Assembly: GCF_002080455.1 (NCBI RefSeq)
Contig: NZ_CP020555.1
Location: 5,616,501-5,680,500, forward strand
Reading direction: 5' to 3'
Source of the DNA: Streptomyces sp. Sge12
GTDB taxonomy: Bacteria > Actinomycetota > Actinomycetes > Streptomycetales > Streptomycetaceae
DNA length: 64,000 nucleotides
In this document: positions 60,702 through 64,000 of the stretch, one piece after another
Position numbering within the stretch: the stretch's first letter is position 1
Layout of the letters: the number at the start of each line of letters is the position of its first letter
The notes under the pieces: generated by a model
Seen by the model: only the letters and a program-made list of their open reading frames with translations
Database searches by the model: none
Told to the model about the DNA's origin: nothing
Program-made: the position numbers and the translations under genes

Positions 60702-62057
60702 GTGACCGTGAACGCTGAAACCCAAGCCCCCGCCGCCAAGGCGACCTGGCGAGACCTTCCCGCGGCGCAGCAGCCTTCGTACCCCGATGCCGAGGCTCTG
60801 CGCGCTGTCGTCGCGGACCTCGAGTCGTATCCTCCCCTCGTTTTCGCGGGTGAGTGCGACCAGCTGCGTGCCCGTCTGGGAGCCGTCGCCAAGGGCGAGG
60901 CGTTCCTGCTCCAGGGCGGCGACTGTGCCGAGGCCTTCGACGGCGTCTCCGCCGACCACATCCGAGCCAAGCTGAAGACGCTGCTCCAGATGAGCGCCGT
61001 CCTGACCTACGCCGCGTCCGTGCCGGTCGTCAAGGTCGGCCGCATCGCGGGCCAGTACTCCAAGCCGCGCTCCAAGGACACCGAGACCCGCGACGGCGTC
61101 ACCCTGCCGACCTACCGCGGCGACTCCGTCAACGGCTTCGCCTTCACCGAAGAGGCCCGGATCCCGGACCCCGAGCGGCTGAAGCGCATGTACAACGCGT
61201 CGGCCTCGACGCTCAACCTGGTGCGCGCCTTCACCACCGGTGGCTACGCCGACCTGCGCCAGGTCCACGCCTGGAACCAGGACTTCGTGAAGTCCAGCCC
61301 GTCCGGTCAGCGGTACGAGCAGCTGGCGCGCGAGATCGACAACGCGCTGAACTTCATGAAGGCGTGCGGCACCGACCCGGCCGAGTTCAAGGCCGTCGAG
61401 TTCTACGCCTCGCACGAGGCGCTGCTGCTCGACTACGAGGGCGCGCTGACCCGCACCGACTCGCGCACCGGCAAGCTGTACGACACCTCCGGCCACATGG
61501 TCTGGATCGGTGAGCGCACCCGCCAGCTGGACCACGCGCACATCGAGTTCTGCTCGCAGATCGCCAACCCGATCGGCATCAAGCTCGGCCCCACCACCAC
61601 GGTGGACGAGGCGCTGACCTACATCGACCGCCTGGACCCCGAGCGCGAGCCGGGCCGGCTGACCTTCGTCGTCCGCATGGGCGCCGGCAAGGTCCGCGAC
61701 AAGCTCCCCGAGCTGGTCGAGAAGGTCACCGCCTCCGGTGCGACCGTCGGCTGGGTCACCGACCCGATGCACGGCAACACCTTCGAGGCGGCCTCGGGCC
61801 ACAAGACGCGCCGTTTCGACGACGTGCTCGACGAGGTCAAGGGCTTCTTCGAGGTCCACAAGGCCCTCGGCACGCACCCGGGCGGTATCCACGTCGAGCT
61901 CACCGGTGACGACGTCACCGAGTGCGTGGGCGGCGGCGACGAGATCTTCGTCGACGACCTGCACCAGCGCTACGAGACGGCCTGCGACCCGCGGCTCAAC
62001 CGCAGCCAGTCCCTCGACCTGGCGTTCCTGGTCGCCGAGATGTACCGGGACCAGTAG
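60702..62057 (+). CDS. aroH: 3-deoxy-7-phosphoheptulonate synthase, class II
   Basis: A 451-residue plant-type (class II) DAHP synthase that joins phosphoenolpyruvate and erythrose 4-phosphate, the first step of the shikimate pathway. Features: LLQGGDCAEAF (metal-ligating cysteine), VGRIAGQYSKPRS, GIKLGPTTTV, WVTDPMHGNTF and GGIHVELTGDDVTEC. GTG at 60702 (MTVNAET) was chosen because TAATGT ends seven bases upstream, a leaderless signature; GTG at 60693 is in frame. Divergent from trpL-trpEG across a 165 bp gap. Confidence 0.94.
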   Translation: MTVNAETQAPAAKATWRDLPAAQQPSYPDAEALRAVVADLESYPPLVFAGECDQLRARLGAVAKGEAFLLQGGDCAEAFDGVSADHIRAKLKTLLQMSAVLTYAASVPVVKVGRIAGQYSKPRSKDTETRDGVTLPTYRGDSVNGFAFTEEARIPDPERLKRMYNASASTLNLVRAFTTGGYADLRQVHAWNQDFVKSSPSGQRYEQLAREIDNALNFMKACGTDPAEFKAVEFYASHEALLLDYEGALTRTDSRTGKLYDTSGHMVWIGERTRQLDHAHIEFCSQIANPIGIKLGPTTTVDEALTYIDRLDPEREPGRLTFVVRMGAGKVRDKLPELVEKVTASGATVGWVTDPMHGNTFEAASGHKTRRFDDVLDEVKGFFEVHKALGTHPGGIHVELTGDDVTECVGGGDEIFVDDLHQRYETACDPRLNRSQSLDLAFLVAEMYRDQ

Positions 62058-62074
62058 GGATCAGTCAGTACCTT

Positions 62075-62135
62075 CGTACGACAGTGGGGCACGGATCGAT
62101 GTGATCCGTGCCCCACTGTCGTACGGGGGGCTTTT
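62075..62135 (+). terminator. Intrinsic terminator of aroH
   Basis: Perfect 23 bp stem (62075-62097 with 62103-62125), 5-base loop, followed by CTTTT at 62131-62135. One of the strongest hairpins in the window. Confidence 0.9.
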
Positions 62136-62159
62136 AGGCCACCCTAACTTTGGGTACGG

Positions 62160-62178
62160 TTAGGTAAGCCTCACCGAA
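62160..62178 (+). promoter_or_regulatory. DmdR1/IdeR-type iron box upstream of bfd
   Basis: TTAGGTAAGCCTCACCGAA resembles the actinobacterial iron box (consensus near TTAGGTTAGGCTCACCTAA). It lies 62 bases before the bfd start in a locally AT-richer patch, with another TAACTTTGG/TTAGG-like half to its left. This predicts repression by iron-bound DmdR1, fitting a ferredoxin that releases stored iron. Confidence 0.7.
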
Positions 62179-62239
62179 TAGGGGATGGCTCGCCCGCCCG
62201 CTGACCCGCTGAACCATCGCCACCCCGGAGGTGAACCGC

Positions 62240-62497
62240 GTGTACGTCTGCTCTTGCTTCGGAATCACCGACAAGCAGGTCAAGGAGCACGCGGAGGCCG
62301 GGGCCTGCACCCCGCGCCAGATCGCCTCGGCCACCAAGGCCGGCACCGACTGCGGTTCCTGCGTACGCACCATCCAGGGCATCCTCGGCCGCGGGGCGTG
62401 CCCGCGCAGGGAGCTGCTGGAGAAGGGCGAGGCCGCGAGCGTGCTCGCCGCGGAGCCGGGCCCGGTCCGGTCGCCGGAGCTGGCGGAAGCGGCCTAG
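62240..62497 (+). CDS. bfd: Bacterioferritin-associated ferredoxin Bfd
   Basis: An 85-residue [2Fe-2S] ferredoxin with CSC at ~4-6 and CGSC at ~38-41 (CxC...CxxC). It reduces bacterioferritin heme so that stored iron is released. Start GTG at 62240 has GGAGG (62227-62231) eight bases upstream; the in-frame GTG at 62231 overlaps that SD. The C-terminal 25 residues are an Ala/Glu/Pro-rich extension. Convergent with bfr, six bases apart. Confidence 0.92.
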   Translation: MYVCSCFGITDKQVKEHAEAGACTPRQIASATKAGTDCGSCVRTIQGILGRGACPRRELLEKGEAASVLAAEPGPVRSPELAEAA

Positions 62498-62503
62498 GGC
62501 CGG

Positions 62504-62980
62504 CTAGCTCGGCTGCTCGATCAACTGCGCGATGTAGAGCGGCTCGCCCAGCGACTCGATGAGCTCCAGCTGGGTGTCGAGGTAGTCGATGTGGTGCTCC
62601 TCGTCCTCCAGGATCTCCTCGAAGAGCCGCGCCGAGGTGATGTCACCCTTGCCGCGCATGACCTCGATGCCCCGCTTGAGGCGGTCGATGGCTTCGACCT
62701 CGACCTGGCGGTCCGCGTGGAACATCTCCGTGAGCGTCTGCCCGACGCGCACGTGGAAGAGGCGCTGGTAGTTCGGCAGGCCATCGAGCATCAGGATGCG
62801 CTCGGTGATCTTGTCCGCGTGCTTCATCTCGTCGATGGACTCTTCACGCGTGTACTTGGCAAGCTTGGTCCAGCCCTTGTTGTCCTGGATGCGGTAGTGC
62901 AGCCAGTACTGGTTGATGGCCGTCAGCTCGCCGGTCAGCTGCTCGTTCAGAAACTCAAGGACCTCGGGGTCGCCCTGCAT
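62504..62980 (-). CDS. bfr: Bacterioferritin Bfr
   Basis: A 158-residue heme ferritin. The di-iron site residues are E18, E51, H54, E94 region, E127 and H130 (in LEDEEHHIDYL), with the heme ligand M52 in IDEMKHADK. It stores iron as mineral in a 24-mer. ATG at 62980 with AAGGAG upstream. Overlaps nothing but converges on bfd; iron release by Bfd explains the pairing. Confidence 0.96.
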   Translation of the reverse strand: MQGDPEVLEFLNEQLTGELTAINQYWLHYRIQDNKGWTKLAKYTREESIDEMKHADKITERILMLDGLPNYQRLFHVRVGQTLTEMFHADRQVEVEAIDRLKRGIEVMRGKGDITSARLFEEILEDEEHHIDYLDTQLELIESLGEPLYIAQLIEQPS

Positions 62981-63153
62981 CGCAGAGGCTCCTTCCAGGC
63001 AATGTCAGCTATGTGACGGGGCAGTTGCGCGCATCCTTGCACCGCCACTGGAGACCGTCCAGTAAGTGCCTCCTTAGTGGGAGTTACCGTGACTTGCCCG
63101 AATCGGCCCAGACCTGGTCATGACCACCCTGCCCAGTCTGTCACCATGGAGTC

Positions 63154-63786
63154 ATGGGTCAGCCGGAAAGCCGGGAATCTCCGGGAGCAGAGCAGCTGGA
63201 GCTTCCACCGGGGCAACGGTTGCAGAGGGGCTGGCCGGTCACCCATTACGGGCCCGTACCCAAGTTCAAGCCGGACCGCTGGGAGTTCCGCGTCTTCGGC
63301 GCGACGGCCGACGGGGACAAGCACTGCTGGAACCACGAGGAGTTCACGGCCCTGCCGTTCGACTCCGTCGTGGCCGATCTGCACTGCGTCACGAAGTTCA
63401 GCATGCAGGGCGCCGAATGGGGCGGGGTGCTCGCCCGCGAGGTGCTCGCCCTGGCGCCGCCCGCGCCGCAGGTCACGCACGTGATGGTGTGGGCCGAGTA
63501 CGGCTTCAGCTCCAACCTGCGGCTGGCCGACTTCGCTTCCGACCGCACCGTTTTCGCCACCCACGAGGGCGGTGAACTGCTCACCGCCGAGCACGGTTTC
63601 CCGGTCCGGCTGGTGGTCCCGCACCTGTACGCCTGGAAGGGCCCCAAGTGGGTCCGCGGCATCGAGTACATGACCGCCGACCGCCGCGGCTTCTGGGAGG
63701 AGCGCGGCTACCACAACATCGGCGACCCGTGGCGCGAGCAGCGCTACTCGTACCAGGAGGAGCCCGGGGAGGGCCCCGAACTGTAA
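63154..63786 (+). CDS. Sulfite oxidase-like molybdopterin oxidoreductase
   Basis: A 210-residue single-domain oxidoreductase of the sulfite oxidase superfamily. The molybdenum-ligating cysteine lies in DLHCVTKFS (~83-91). WPVTHYGPVPKF near the start and PHLYAWKGPKWVRGIEYMT near the end are characteristic. It has no Tat signal, so it is probably cytoplasmic; substrate unknown. ATG at 63154 with GGAG seven bases upstream. Confidence 0.86.
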   Translation: MGQPESRESPGAEQLELPPGQRLQRGWPVTHYGPVPKFKPDRWEFRVFGATADGDKHCWNHEEFTALPFDSVVADLHCVTKFSMQGAEWGGVLAREVLALAPPAPQVTHVMVWAEYGFSSNLRLADFASDRTVFATHEGGELLTAEHGFPVRLVVPHLYAWKGPKWVRGIEYMTADRRGFWEERGYHNIGDPWREQRYSYQEEPGEGPEL

Positions 63787-63820
63787 GGGGCGCCCTCCGG
63801 CCGGCCCGTGTGCCCCCGGC

Positions 63821-64000
63821 TCAGCGGTGGTACTGGTGCACCACCGCGTGACCCCTGCCGCGGCCGATCATCCACTTGTTGACCGGCGTCGTGATCACGA
63901 AGGCGGCGGCCAGTGCGATCGCCAGGACGATCCAGAACAGCGGATCCGACAGGTGCGCGTCCATGGCCCCGGGCCACAGGGCGATCACCCCGTTGTCGAT
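63821..64000 (-). CDS. DUF4396 membrane protein, C-terminal fragment
   Basis: A partial gene whose start lies beyond base 64000. The 59 visible residues include a membrane segment (LSDPLFWIVLAIALAAAFVI) and a C-terminal VNKWMIGRGRGHAVVHQYHR, the histidine-rich end typical of DUF4396. It converges on the oxidoreductase gene, 34 bases apart. Confidence 0.7.
   Translation of the reverse strand: MDNGVIALWPGAMDAHLSDPLFWIVLAIALAAAFVITTPVNKWMIGRGRGHAVVHQYHR

Overview
The window is a 64 kb stretch of core chromosome from a Streptomyces or very close relative. The evidence is uniformly very high GC, strong GC bias at third codon positions, many GTG/TTG starts, the actinobacterial ctaCDF / ctaE-qcrCAB respiratory layout, a SAM-IV riboswitch, class II DAHP synthase, a glkA locus, a cholesterol oxidase and PspA/PspAA. 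From memory (no search was run), gene content and order resemble the glkA-qcr-cta-cob part of the S. coelicolor chromosome, inverted. I see no rRNA, tRNA, phage, insertion sequence, CRISPR array or specialised-metabolite cluster.

Layout. 0-11 kb: sensor kinase, rhomboid-like membrane protein coupled to a lysyl-phosphatidylglycerol-synthase-type protein, cobalamin nucleotide-loop genes (cobT, a metallo-beta-lactamase/CobU fusion, cobS), a methyltransferase, DUF3043 and pspA-pspAA. 11-22 kb: response regulator, RND transporter, nadA, an IscA/ErpA-type Fe-S protein, a large anchored protein, a PfkB-type kinase, and a cysteine desulfurase fused to TusA. 22-32 kb: respiratory genes ctaC-ctaD-ctaF and ctaE-qcrC-qcrA-qcrB, with an L,D-transpeptidase and a degenerate receiver protein between them. 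32-36 kb: trpD, a SAM-IV-controlled class V aminotransferase, a repeat-rich 645 bp gap, an Lrp-type sensing domain and a rhomboid protease. 36-48 kb: zinc-ribbon and NYN proteins, tandem NlpC/P60 hydrolases, a lipoprotein metallopeptidase, a PimB'-like mannosyltransferase, cholesterol oxidase, a fatty acyl-CoA ligase, a phosphoesterase and an SRPBCC protein. 48-58 kb: degenerate ArsA-like protein, DUF5304, glucokinase, nuclease-fold protein, hydrolase, acyltransferase, MacSR two-component pair, phosphofructokinase and D-lactate-type dehydrogenase. 58-64 kb: fused anthranilate synthase behind a Trp-Trp-Trp leader peptide and attenuator, divergent DAHP synthase, bfd/bfr with an iron box, a molybdopterin oxidoreductase and a truncated DUF4396 gene.

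Functional links: the cta/qcr genes encode an obligate III-IV respiratory supercomplex. The nadA, ErpA and desulfurase genes concern Fe-S and sulfur handling. trpD, trpEG and aroH are scattered steps of chorismate/tryptophan synthesis, with trpEG attenuated. glkA, pfkA and the dehydrogenase are glycolytic. bfr/bfd control iron storage.

The least explained DNA is intergenic. There is a GC-rich repeat family placed after stop codons, in which a hairpin covaries between copies. At 34.66-35.03 kb there is a 366 bp interrupted inverted repeat bounded by two of these copies, followed by a 68 bp tandem repeat. Regulatory RNA is also unusually readable here: a SAM-IV aptamer with a ribosome-site-sequestering hairpin and a six-codon mini-ORF, a trp attenuator, and about nine starts with the signature of leaderless mRNA. 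I found no obviously new multi-gene system.
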